From assembly GCA_014730235.1 (NCBI GenBank), contig WJIO01000355.1, positions 1 through 46,819 of the forward strand: a stretch of DNA of 46,819 nt, written 5' to 3'. The notes beneath the pieces were generated by a model. It was not told the origin of the DNA. It was given only the letters and a program-made list of their open reading frames with translations, and searched no databases. Position numbers and translations under genes: made by a program. The DNA comes from Candidatus Poribacteria bacterium (GTDB lineage Bacteria > Poribacteria > DTPJ01 > WJIO01). This document shows, one piece after another, positions 1 to 7,669 of this stretch (position 1 is its first letter; the number at the start of each line of letters is the position of its first letter).

Positions 1-47
1 AAGTTGAGAAAATTTTCAATTATAACCACACTGAACCCGGAAGAGCC
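1..47 (-). mobile_element. Partial ISL3-like MITE (copy A, cut by the window edge)
   Basis: One end of the 120-bp palindromic element found throughout the window. The arm ending ACTGAACCCGGAAGAGCC and the inner AAAATTTTCAATTATAACC segment match the left half of the other copies, read on the minus strand. The central hairpin would lie outside the window. The element end is 32 nt before the start codon of the DUF6785 gene. A weak -10-like TATAAC (21-26) lies inside the arm and points at that gene. Confidence 0.75.
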
Positions 48-79
48 TAAAAGATTTACTGGTCAGTCTGGATGGTGAA

Positions 80-1990
80 ATGTCTGGAAAAAGCAGCGTT
101 CGTATATCCGTTATTATTCTTGGGCTTATACTGATTCCCATAAATACATGGTGGCTTATACAGATGGAGGAGTTCCGTTATGCGGGACATCCTACAACAG
201 CTTCCCTCTTTTTCAATGTAATTTTCATTTTACTGGTTTTAATGCTTATAAACACCGTTATCCGGCGTTTTTTCCCAAAAGCAGCCCTTAAGCAGACAGA
301 ATTCCTCACCCTTTATGTAATGCTCTCCGTCTCCTCGGCTATCTCTGGGCATGACCAGATCATCGGTATCCCCCCGGCTGTCGGTTATCCCTATTGGTTT
401 GCCACTCCGGAAAATGAATGGGAAACGATTTTCTTCAACAAAATTCCGGAATGGCTCTCTATTAGTCAGAAAAAAGTTTTGCAAAATTATTATGAAGGTG
501 ATTCCAGTTTATATTTCCGGGAAAACCTGATCCCATGGATTAGACCGTTGGCATGGTGGGGAGCTTTTTACTTTGTGGTAATATTTATTATCCTCTGCCT
601 TAACTCTGTTATCAGAAAGCAGTGGATAGAACACGAAAAGCTCAGTTACCCCATAATTCAACTACCTTTAGCCATGACCAGCGGAAAAACTTTCTGGAGC
701 AATAAAGTCTTATGGTTGGGATTCGCTGTGGCTGCCTCTATTGATATTATCAATGGTCTTCACTATATTTTCCCCGTTATACCGTCATTGCCGGTAAAGC
801 AAAGAAACATCGGACATCTCTTCACATCAAAGCCCTTTAACGCTATCGGTTGGTTTCCTATCTCTTTCTATCCCTTTGCCATCGGTCTATGTTTTTTTGC
901 CCCTCTGGACTTGCTCTTTTCCGGTTGGTTCTTTTATTTATTCAGCAAAATACAGAGAATTATAGTGGCGACTATGGGTTGGAGGAGTGTTCCGGGATTG
1001 CCTTTTTATGATGAACAGGTATTTGGTGCGGCTGTTGTCATTTTTGCTTTTGCCCTGTGGGGAAGTCGGGAACATATCAAAAAAGTTTTGAAGGAGACAA
1101 CCAAGGGAAAGAGAAAACCAGATGAACCAATAAGTTATAGAAATGCAGTTCTGGGAATTGTAGTAGGCATGGTTTTACTGTTTCTGTTCTGTCGAAGAGC
1201 TGGGATGAATCCCTGGTTAATATTACCTTATTTTGCCATTTATTTCATATTATGGATGACTATAACCCGGATCAGGGCACAGTTAGGCCCACCAGTGCAT
1301 GATTTCTGGTCTTATACTGCCGGTGCAAGTTTTGGACACCCGGACATGATGCTGGTGCCATTGCTGGGAACGCGACGGATAGGGCATAACAGTCTGACAA
1401 TGATCTCGTTTTTCTGGTCTTTCAATAAAGGTTTCCGGGGACATCCTGCACCTCATCAACTGGAAGGTTTTAAACTGGCAGAACAAGCGAACATTAATTC
1501 AAGAAGACTTTTTGGTGCTATTATTCTATCTTCTATTGTAGGTATAATATTCTGTTTCTGGACACTCCTTCATTTTTCTTACAAAACCGGCGCCCCGGGA
1601 GTAAGTTATTATGCAGGTGTCTATTTTGAAAGGTATCTGACTCACTGGCTTTATTATCCCGAAGGAACGAATTATTCCCAGGTTATGGCCATGGGTGCAG
1701 GTGCGATCTTTGCTGGATTTCTTATGATGATGCGATGGCGTTTTGTCGCCTGGCCCTTCCATCCGGTGGGCTATGCCCTGTCAGGAAGCTGGACAATGAA
1801 TCTGGTATGGTTTGTATTTCTGATAAGCTGGGCCTTAAAAGCTGTGATATTGAAACAGGGAGGATACCGTTCATATAAAAAAGCCACACCATTTTTTCTG
1901 GGACTCATTTTAGGGGAATTTACAGTAGGAACTCTCTGGACTATTATAGGTGTTATAACAAAGAAACCAAATTACGCTTTCTGGTATTAA
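80..1990 (+). CDS. DUF6785/DUF6784-type polytopic membrane protein
   Basis: A 636-residue integral membrane protein with about a dozen hydrophobic segments. The first follows a short basic N-terminus (residues 9-27). I recognise the layout of the DUF6785 (N-terminal) plus DUF6784 (C-terminal) family, common in Poribacteria and Planctomycetes. Its signatures are FATPENEWETIFF near residue 107 and a C-terminal HPVGYALSGSW...GGYRSYKKATPFFLGLILGE. A second member sits at 7670-9592 with the same ATPENEWE motif. The function is not established; the fold suggests a transporter, but no substrate can be read from sequence. The ATG at 80 has only a weak Shine-Dalgarno (TGGTGA). The copy A MITE ends 32 nt upstream. 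An aldolase and a UroD-like gene follow on the same strand, separated by another MITE. Confidence 0.85.
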   Translation: MSGKSSVRISVIILGLILIPINTWWLIQMEEFRYAGHPTTASLFFNVIFILLVLMLINTVIRRFFPKAALKQTEFLTLYVMLSVSSAISGHDQIIGIPPAVGYPYWFATPENEWETIFFNKIPEWLSISQKKVLQNYYEGDSSLYFRENLIPWIRPLAWWGAFYFVVIFIILCLNSVIRKQWIEHEKLSYPIIQLPLAMTSGKTFWSNKVLWLGFAVAASIDIINGLHYIFPVIPSLPVKQRNIGHLFTSKPFNAIGWFPISFYPFAIGLCFFAPLDLLFSGWFFYLFSKIQRIIVATMGWRSVPGLPFYDEQVFGAAVVIFAFALWGSREHIKKVLKETTKGKRKPDEPISYRNAVLGIVVGMVLLFLFCRRAGMNPWLILPYFAIYFILWMTITRIRAQLGPPVHDFWSYTAGASFGHPDMMLVPLLGTRRIGHNSLTMISFFWSFNKGFRGHPAPHQLEGFKLAEQANINSRRLFGAIILSSIVGIIFCFWTLLHFSYKTGAPGVSYYAGVYFERYLTHWLYYPEGTNYSQVMAMGAGAIFAGFLMMMRWRFVAWPFHPVGYALSGSWTMNLVWFVFLISWALKAVILKQGGYRSYKKATPFFLGLILGEFTVGTLWTIIGVITKKPNYAFWY

Positions 1991-1997
1991 TTTAAAT

Positions 1998-2117
1998 GGT
2001 TCTTTCGGGTTTAGTGGGTTTATAGTTGAAAACCCTCTCAGCTTGTCATTCCTGCTTTCGCAGGAATGACAGCATAAAAAAGTTTCTTATCTTTACCCCA
2101 CTCAAGCTGGAAGAGCC
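1998..2117 (+). mobile_element. ISL3-like MITE (copy B, 120 bp)
   Basis: The outer arms start GGTTCTTTCGGGTTTAG and end CTCAAGCTGGAAGAGCC. The central hairpin has perfect 12-bp arms TGTCATTCCTGC (2044-2055) and GCAGGAATGACA (2060-2071) with a TTTC loop. Length is exactly 120 bp, as in copies D, E and F. There is no clear target duplication. Instead the right end abuts a 30-bp tail (2118-2147) shared with copy C. The element lies between the DUF6785 stop codon and the aldolase promoter. Confidence 0.85.
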
Positions 2118-2147
2118 AAAGTTTTCACGGACATAAAATTTATGCTT
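2118..2147 (+). repeat. 30-bp MITE-flanking tail repeat
   Basis: The sequence starts AAAGTTTTCACGGACATAAA and ends AATTTATGCTT. It is repeated almost exactly at 12761-12790, again abutting the right end of a MITE, and inverted at 42626-42655, abutting the left end of another. It contains the small palindrome CATAAAATTTATG. It is either an extended end of the element or a preferred target sequence. Confidence 0.7.
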
Positions 2148-2165
2148 GGTACTTATTACATTAAC

Positions 2166-2195
2166 TTGACAAAGAATTGTGTTGAAAGGTATAGA
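2166..2195 (+). promoter_or_regulatory. Sigma-70-type promoter for the aldolase gene
   Basis: A consensus -35 TTGACA (2166-2171) is followed after 18 bp by TATAGA (2190-2195). Transcription would begin near 2202, just before the AAGAAAGGA ribosome binding site. This argues against the longer GTG start at 2179, which would lie upstream of the -10 element. Confidence 0.5.
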
Positions 2196-2217
2196 TATTT
2201 CAAGAAAGGATAAATTT

Positions 2218-3006
2218 ATGAAAAATAAAACCAAAGAAAAATTGCGTAACGGTGGGTTTGCCATTGGTCATTTTGTATTGGAATTTGCCACTCCGGGAAT
2301 CGGTCATATTCTTGCCAACGCAGGATGTGATTATGTCATTTTTGATATGGAACACTCAAGTCTGACTCAGGAATCAATAAGGTTGGCCATATTATCCGCC
2401 AGAGCCGCAGGTATTACACCTGTTGTGAGAGTACCCAACAAAGATTATCACCTGATTTCAAGGCCTTTAGATGCTGGTGCTCAAGGAATAATGGTTCCCT
2501 GGGTGGAGACAAAGGAACAGGTTGAGCGAATAATAGAATCAGTAAAATATCCACCCCAGGGCAAACGTGGTGCAGCCTTTAGTATTGCACATGACGATTA
2601 TTCCAGTCCTGATATGTTAGAAACAATAAAACAGGCTAACGAGGAAAATCTTGTTATAATCCAAACAGAGACAGCAAAAGCCGTAGATAACGTAGACGAA
2701 CTCCTGTCAGTCGAAGGTGTGGATGTGGCCTGGGTTGGTCAGTGTGATTTGTCCATATCCCTGGGAATACCGGGGCAGTATGACCATCCGGATTTCCAAG
2801 ATGCCTTTAACAAAGTTCTGGAAGCATGTAAAAAGCATGAAGTTGCTATGGGTTATATACCCCTGAACTTAGACGAAGCTGTAGAGGTCATGGGTAAAGG
2901 CGTTAGATGCATTTCCTATTCTGCCGATATTTTCCTTTTTGGTCAGGTAATGAAAGAGAATATATCGAGCATAAATAAATTAATTAGTGGTCAATTTCCA
3001 GAGTGA
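2218..3006 (+). CDS. HpcH/HpaI-family 2-oxo-acid aldolase
   Basis: A 262-residue class II aldolase of the HpcH/HpaI (RhmA/GarL-like) family, which reversibly cleaves 2-keto-3-deoxy sugar acids to pyruvate and an aldehyde using a divalent metal. Visible signatures are FDMEHS (residues 42-47), GAQGIMVPWVET, the metal-ligand region IQTETAKAVDN and WVGQCDLSISLGIPGQ near residues 180-195. Substrate cannot be assigned; sugar-acid catabolism fits the surrounding glycosidases. I chose ATG 2218 because it has a good Shine-Dalgarno (AAGAAAGGA, 2202-2210) and gives the usual family length. An in-frame GTG at 2179 would add 13 residues but lies within the promoter. The gene is followed after 103 bp by a UroD-like gene on the same strand. 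Confidence 0.88.
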   Translation: MKNKTKEKLRNGGFAIGHFVLEFATPGIGHILANAGCDYVIFDMEHSSLTQESIRLAILSARAAGITPVVRVPNKDYHLISRPLDAGAQGIMVPWVETKEQVERIIESVKYPPQGKRGAAFSIAHDDYSSPDMLETIKQANEENLVIIQTETAKAVDNVDELLSVEGVDVAWVGQCDLSISLGIPGQYDHPDFQDAFNKVLEACKKHEVAMGYIPLNLDEAVEVMGKGVRCISYSADIFLFGQVMKENISSINKLISGQFPE

Positions 3007-3038
3007 ACAGGCCTAATATTATCTAGATGAATATGCCT

Positions 3039-3064
3039 GAGGAGCGGGGCGACGAAACAATCTC
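3039..3064 (+). repeat. Degenerate GAGGAGCG...ACGAAACAATCTC dispersed repeat
   Basis: The sequence GAGGAGCGGGGCGACGAAAC, followed by AATCTC, resembles a short repeat (GAGGAGCGAAGCGACGAAGC, then AATCTC) that I know from intergenic regions of many uncultured bacteria, usually next to a GTCATTGC hairpin arm. Here only a single altered copy remains, in the gap between the aldolase and UroD-like genes. A possible remnant of the other arm (TTCTTCGCAATAACA) is at 42882-42896. Confidence 0.4.
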
Positions 3065-3109
3065 TACCAAAACCACGGGTTTTTATTCAACTTTCTATAG
3101 AGGTTATTA

Positions 3110-4246
3110 ATGACAGGAAAAGAAAAAATTGAGGCAGCTTTTTCAAGATCAGGAACGCCGGAAATTCCCGCCGTAATATGCTACGAGGGGATATTTGTCC
3201 GGGATCACTGGGAGCAGATTACTTCATATCCCTGGTGGTATCGCTTTTCGCCGGATATTGAACATCAGGTTCAATGGCGGAAGGATATGATAAAAAAGGT
3301 TGATATGGATTGGTTTGTGCTGCCATATTTTTACTCCCGAACCCAGAGAAAATATTTGAGGATAGAAACAGATAATGAAGATGTTTATATGGTAAATGAC
3401 AGAAGCAATTTATCCCAGAAAATAACAAAACCTCAAGTTTCAGGATGGTCCGGGGGAAATCTACATTCGGTAAATCCCGATCACCAGGTAACTTCTCAGG
3501 ATGAAATAGATATTTTGGTGTCGATAAACCCGGACTATGACGCTGAAGAAGCATTAAGCGATGGTAAAGACTACCTGGCCAGGATACTGTTGCAGGAATT
3601 TGACCTTTTTCCCATATGCCATGTAGGATCGCCACTGTGGAATACCTATTCCATCTGGGGGTTCGAGGGCATGATGACAATGATCGCCCAAAAGCCGGAA
3701 CTGGTGGAATATGCCTGCCAGCGATTGATGATCAAAAGCATCCAGAATGTGCAGGGAGCAGCGGCATTAGGCGCAAAGGGGATATGGATCGAAGAATGTT
3801 TTACCGACATGATAAGTCCGGAGGCCTTCGATAGGCTATGCGTTCCTTTTATTCAGGGAATAGTTGAAGAATGTTGCTCATTAGGTCTTAAAAGCATATA
3901 CTATTTTTGCGGTAATCCTGCGGGAAAATGGTCTGGTTTGCTTTCAGCAGGTGCTGATGCTCTTTCGCTGGAAGAAAGCAAAAAGGGATTTATTATTGAC
4001 ATAGAAGATGTGGTTAAAAGAACTCAGGGTAAATGTGCCGTTTTAGGTAATCTGGACGCTATAAAACTTTTACTCTTTGCAGACAAAGAAAAACTTGGTA
4101 GGGAAATATCCAGACAAATTAAAGCCGGTAGACAAAATAACAACAGGTTTATAATGAGTCTCGGTAGTCCGGTTACACCTGGTACTTCAATCAACCGGGT
4201 GCGCCTGTATTGCGAACTTACACATCAGTTAGGTCTGATAAGTTAA
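3110..4246 (+). CDS. Uroporphyrinogen decarboxylase-like protein (URO-D/MtaA superfamily)
   Basis: A 378-residue protein of the URO-D superfamily, which includes uroporphyrinogen decarboxylases and corrinoid-linked methyltransferases such as MtaA and CmuA. It starts with the family-typical MTGKEKIEAAFSRSG. The core is ICHVGSPLWNTY (169-180), GAKGIWIEECFTDMISPEAF (221-240), YYFCGNPAGKW (264-274) and a C-terminal VLGNLDA plus SLGSPVTPGT. The Cys at about 267 aligns with the zinc-ligand region of MtaA-type enzymes, but the nearby His found in the second family member in this window (HTCGN) is Tyr or Phe here. A role in heme synthesis is unlikely given length and divergence. A methyl-transfer or catabolic role in the aldolase neighbourhood is possible. 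Shine-Dalgarno TAGAGG lies 7 nt before the ATG. It converges with the PAP2 gene, 8 bp apart. Confidence 0.8.
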   Translation: MTGKEKIEAAFSRSGTPEIPAVICYEGIFVRDHWEQITSYPWWYRFSPDIEHQVQWRKDMIKKVDMDWFVLPYFYSRTQRKYLRIETDNEDVYMVNDRSNLSQKITKPQVSGWSGGNLHSVNPDHQVTSQDEIDILVSINPDYDAEEALSDGKDYLARILLQEFDLFPICHVGSPLWNTYSIWGFEGMMTMIAQKPELVEYACQRLMIKSIQNVQGAAALGAKGIWIEECFTDMISPEAFDRLCVPFIQGIVEECCSLGLKSIYYFCGNPAGKWSGLLSAGADALSLEESKKGFIIDIEDVVKRTQGKCAVLGNLDAIKLLLFADKEKLGREISRQIKAGRQNNNRFIMSLGSPVTPGTSINRVRLYCELTHQLGLIS

Positions 4247-4254
4247 GAATAACC

Positions 4255-5121
4255 TTACGGAAGTTCCGGGTTAATCGCCTTTTTCAACAACAAAAACGTT
4301 CTCTTTGTAATACTCAGTCCCCGAAGAGCATAAGTTGGTGAGTATACATGGGCTAATTCATATGATCCCGCCAGTATAACTATTATGGAAATTATCCTGT
4401 GAAACCAGAAGGCCCTGGGATAACCTGTATCATACCCTGTTATTGATACAATAGAAGCTGTAAGCAGTATTAACCCTACAATTTTCTGTTTCCAGGGCCC
4501 AACTTGCCAACCCTTTTGTTTTACAATAACCAGGGCTAACCAGCTTGATACCCAACCGATAATCATACCAGCCAGAATATCTATGGGCCAGTGAATTCCT
4601 ACCATCACCCGGGATATAGCTATAATACCGGCAATAACGAATATCGCATATCGGAAAATAGTATTTCTATACATCATTACCAAACTTCCGCCAATTGTAA
4701 AAGCTGTTGTTGCATGCCCAGAGGGAAAACCGTTGCGTCTGTAACATGGCCCCGACAGAAAAAAACTGCCCTCTTCAAATATCATGGGTGGTCTGGGGGT
4801 ATTAAATATCATTTTCCCTGTCCTGAGAATAATAACGGACAATATGGATGCAACTGCGATTGTCCATACAACATCAGGGCGGCGGCGTATTAGTAGTATA
4901 ATGAGTATAGTTGCCAGCATGCCATCACCCAGTATGGTAATATTACTCCATATTGTAGTCCCTGTTACATTCTGCAAGCCGTTAATAGTCAGGAACAATT
5001 GACCATTTATCTTACAGAAATAGACAAAAAAAGATATAACTAAGGCTGTGGCAGGTGGAAACCATGTCCACATTACATCAGAATTACATACCTTGGCTTT
5101 CTGGATAAGATTTTTCCACAT
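4255..5121 (-). CDS. PAP2-family membrane phosphatase
   Basis: A 288-residue polytopic membrane protein with all three PAP2 (type 2 phosphatidic acid phosphatase) motifs: K103-x6-R110-P, PSGH at 133-136 and S170-R171...H177...D181. PAP2 proteins remove phosphate from lipid phosphates; bacterial members often recycle undecaprenyl diphosphate. About six hydrophobic helices are visible. The start overlaps the end of the upstream GT39 gene by 38 bp, so the two are translationally coupled and form the end of a four-gene operon (9592 to 4255). In this setting, recycling of a polyprenyl carrier released by the glycosyltransferase is a reasonable role. A GGAGGG ribosome binding site lies about 12 nt upstream of the ATG. 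The extra C-terminal membrane segment past residue 210 is unassigned. Confidence 0.9.
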   Translation of the reverse strand: MWKNLIQKAKVCNSDVMWTWFPPATALVISFFVYFCKINGQLFLTINGLQNVTGTTIWSNITILGDGMLATILIILLIRRRPDVVWTIAVASILSVIILRTGKMIFNTPRPPMIFEEGSFFLSGPCYRRNGFPSGHATTAFTIGGSLVMMYRNTIFRYAIFVIAGIIAISRVMVGIHWPIDILAGMIIGWVSSWLALVIVKQKGWQVGPWKQKIVGLILLTASIVSITGYDTGYPRAFWFHRIISIIVILAGSYELAHVYSPTYALRGLSITKRTFLLLKKAINPELP

Positions 5122-6667
5122 GAACTAACGCTAACCCTCCTCTCTTATAAAGAACGGTATAACTACCGAACTCTTTTAAAAGCTCAACTTTGGTTATAGC
5201 AATTTCCCCATCTTCAGGCCTTCTGTGTTTAGTTATCTTCTGCCTGTAAACACTGAAACTTGGTTGTATCATACCCCACATCACAACGTTATAATTTTTC
5301 TCTTTCGCTATTAGCGCAGCTTCTTTTATTGGTTCTTGCATTACTTCACCTGCTACAGGAAAGAGAACATTTGTAAAAATCAACAAACTCAATAAACCTG
5401 CAGGAATTATAATTTGCCATTGTCTGATGACGCGTATAAATGGAAGTATAATAAGCAATACCAGGGGCAATATACTCCAGAAGTAATACTGCCAGTCAAA
5501 AGCTGCTGAAGATTCCTTTAGCATATTCCTGATTAATTCATCGTCAATAGTATGAGTAAAACGAGGTATTATATAAGGCAGGATAAGAACCAATAAGATA
5601 AATAACAAAGCCGGTAGAATTATCAAAAAAGATGATTTTAACTTTTTTCTATACCGGGCCATCAGGATAAATAACGGCGTGCAGCCATAAAGCATATAAT
5701 GAGGAAGTTTAGTTCCTGAAATGGAGAAAAATACAAAGACAAATAAGAACCATAACCAGAGATACATGTCCATCTTATCCCGAAATATAAATCGTATTCT
5801 CTCAAAAGTTCTTATTAAAAGGGAGGTATGAGGTATTAACATTATCAGCAATACAGGTATATAGTAGAATATGGCTCCGCCGTGATTTTCCATGGGAGAG
5901 GCAAAGCGATTTACGTTATGCTTAAGGAAAAACCCGTCTATAAAAGCCTGCCCTTCTTTCAGGTATTGGGCAATATACCAGGGTAATATAATTGCCAGAA
6001 AAATAAGTATACTAACTGGATTAAATACAGCCTTAAACCAGTCCTTCCATCTACGTTGTATCGAATAAAATAGCAAAGTTACCATAAATGGAATCAAAAC
6101 AATAATCGGGCCCTTTGTAAGAAAACCTAATCCCATCCACAAAAACACCCGGTAAAGTATAATCTTTTGCCCTTCGCTGTAATATCTCCATATATCGAAC
6201 ATAACCAGAACCAAAAGCATATTCAACAGAGCATCAGCAGTGGCCGCGCTGCCTATAATAGAAGTGACGAGGGATGTGCCATGTATTACGGCGGCAAAAA
6301 CTGCGGTCTGTATATCAAGATATTTCTTACAGAAGAAAAATATAAAAATTAGCCATAATCCGGCAAAAACCGCCGATGGAAAACGGAAAGCAAATTCATT
6401 TACTCCAAAGAGTATTACACCCAGGGCCTGAAACCAGTAGATCAATATAGGTTTATCGTACCTGGGTTTACCGTCCAGATAAGTAGAGATAAAATCCCGT
6501 CGTTCAAACATCTCTCTTGTGGCTTCACTAAAAGCCCCTTCGTCCCGATCAAACAGAGGCACTGACGCTATGTTATGAAAGAAACTCAGGTATATTACCA
6601 TGGTCAGGAGAATACAAATAAAATATTTGTTTTGGTATATGTTTTGTATTTTTTCGTCTATATTCAC
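5084..6667 (-). CDS. GT39/ArnT-like polyprenyl-phosphate glycosyltransferase
   Basis: A 527-residue integral membrane glycosyltransferase of the PMT/ArnT (GT39/GT83-like, PMT_2) superfamily. The N-terminal loop carries the signature LFDRDEGAFSEATREM (residues 38-53), whose acidic residues are the catalytic site in this superfamily, and then GKPRYDKPILIYWFQA. Ten or more transmembrane helices follow, with a soluble C-terminal region from about residue 440. Members transfer a sugar from a polyprenyl phosphate to lipid A, protein or another envelope acceptor on the outer side of the inner membrane. The acceptor here is unknown. The start is GTG with no convincing Shine-Dalgarno, so translation may depend on coupling to the upstream gene, which ends 47 bp away. 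Confidence 0.88.
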   Translation of the reverse strand: MNIDEKIQNIYQNKYFICILLTMVIYLSFFHNIASVPLFDRDEGAFSEATREMFERRDFISTYLDGKPRYDKPILIYWFQALGVILFGVNEFAFRFPSAVFAGLWLIFIFFFCKKYLDIQTAVFAAVIHGTSLVTSIIGSAATADALLNMLLVLVMFDIWRYYSEGQKIILYRVFLWMGLGFLTKGPIIVLIPFMVTLLFYSIQRRWKDWFKAVFNPVSILIFLAIILPWYIAQYLKEGQAFIDGFFLKHNVNRFASPMENHGGAIFYYIPVLLIMLIPHTSLLIRTFERIRFIFRDKMDMYLWLWFLFVFVFFSISGTKLPHYMLYGCTPLFILMARYRKKLKSSFLIILPALLFILLVLILPYIIPRFTHTIDDELIRNMLKESSAAFDWQYYFWSILPLVLLIILPFIRVIRQWQIIIPAGLLSLLIFTNVLFPVAGEVMQEPIKEAALIAKEKNYNVVMWGMIQPSFSVYRQKITKHRRPEDGEIAITKVELLKEFGSYTVLYKRGGLALVHVEKSYPESQGM

Positions 6668-6714
6668 TACTTATAAAATAAAAATGCTACAAGAGGGCGA
6701 AACTCCCAATTATA

Positions 6715-7665
6715 CTATTCAGAATTAAACGATAATAACCACTTCAGGATAAACCCGGTCAATCCACCGATAAACACAGCACTGAGTATAAACAAATGCA
6801 GGTTAACCGCAGCCTGGACCGAGTTTTCCAGCGACACCCCATAGGCTTTCAGGGGTGCAGCTACGCCGGTTTCGTATGTGCCAGCGCCGGCCAGACCGTG
6901 TATGGGCAATACGCTGGTAAACTCACCCACAAGACCGGCAAACAGGGATTTGTGAAAGGTCAGACGGGTAAATTGGTTTATCAGCCATGAAAACACGCTG
7001 AGTTTTGCAACCCAGTTAGTAACAGTCAAAATCCAGGTCATTGTAAAAACCTTCGGTGTTGATGGTATACCATTTACTAGCTTTTTTACTATTACCCATA
7101 AACGAAATTCTGAATCACCTATGAAATTGCTAATTATACCTCTGGATAAATAAAAACCAACAGGAAGCAAAATAAGTAAGAACATCAGGGGAATTCCGTA
7201 AAAGGTCACTACATAGCCGTAAAGCACGGCAAAAATGCTTAATATCAACAGTGTATGAAGGTCGATAAACCTGAACCATAGTAAGCCAGGAACTGACCTG
7301 CCCATTGATATGCTGAACCATCGTTTCATGAGTATGGGAAAAGCAATCTCTCCGCTGCGCATGGGAAGTATGCTATTAAAAAAGTTGTGGGTAAGAAAGA
7401 GGCATAAACAAAGCCGAAATCTACCTCTCATCTCTGGATAAAAATAGTAATAAAATCTGACTGTCCTGAGAAAATATGTGATAAATATCAGAACCAGAGC
7501 AATTACTACAGCCGCCGGTGAAAGCCGCTGCCATGCCTTCAGAAATGTAACCCAGCCGAATTTATATTCTACCCAGACAACAAATATAATGAGTATAGGC
7601 ACAGCGACAAACCATTGCCAGTATGATATCAATCTTTTGCGTTTTTGTTGATTATCTTTATTCAC
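6715..7665 (-). CDS. LPG-synthase-TM (UPF0104-type) flippase-like membrane protein
   Basis: A 316-residue polytopic membrane protein that matches the lysylphosphatidylglycerol synthase transmembrane region family. Visible family motifs are ILPMRSGEIAFPILMKR, WFRFIDLHTL and a C-terminal PIHGLAGAGTYETG followed by two helices. In MprF this domain moves a lipid across the membrane. Stand-alone members like this lack the soluble aminoacyl-transferase domain and are thought to handle lipids or lipid-linked sugars. The GTG start is 4 bp after the stop of the DUF6785 gene, which implies translational coupling; there is no clear Shine-Dalgarno. With GT39 and PAP2 downstream it completes a module suited to flipping, transferring and recycling polyprenyl-linked sugars. 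That functional reading is an inference. Confidence 0.85.
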   Translation of the reverse strand: MNKDNQQKRKRLISYWQWFVAVPILIIFVVWVEYKFGWVTFLKAWQRLSPAAVVIALVLIFITYFLRTVRFYYYFYPEMRGRFRLCLCLFLTHNFFNSILPMRSGEIAFPILMKRWFSISMGRSVPGLLWFRFIDLHTLLILSIFAVLYGYVVTFYGIPLMFLLILLPVGFYLSRGIISNFIGDSEFRLWVIVKKLVNGIPSTPKVFTMTWILTVTNWVAKLSVFSWLINQFTRLTFHKSLFAGLVGEFTSVLPIHGLAGAGTYETGVAAPLKAYGVSLENSVQAAVNLHLFILSAVFIGGLTGFILKWLLSFNSE

Positions 7666-7669
7666 TTGC

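Noticed and set aside
2179-2217. Longer GTG start of the aldolase
   Set aside because: It overlaps the -10 element of a good promoter, and ATG 2218 has a proper ribosome binding site and family-like N-terminus.
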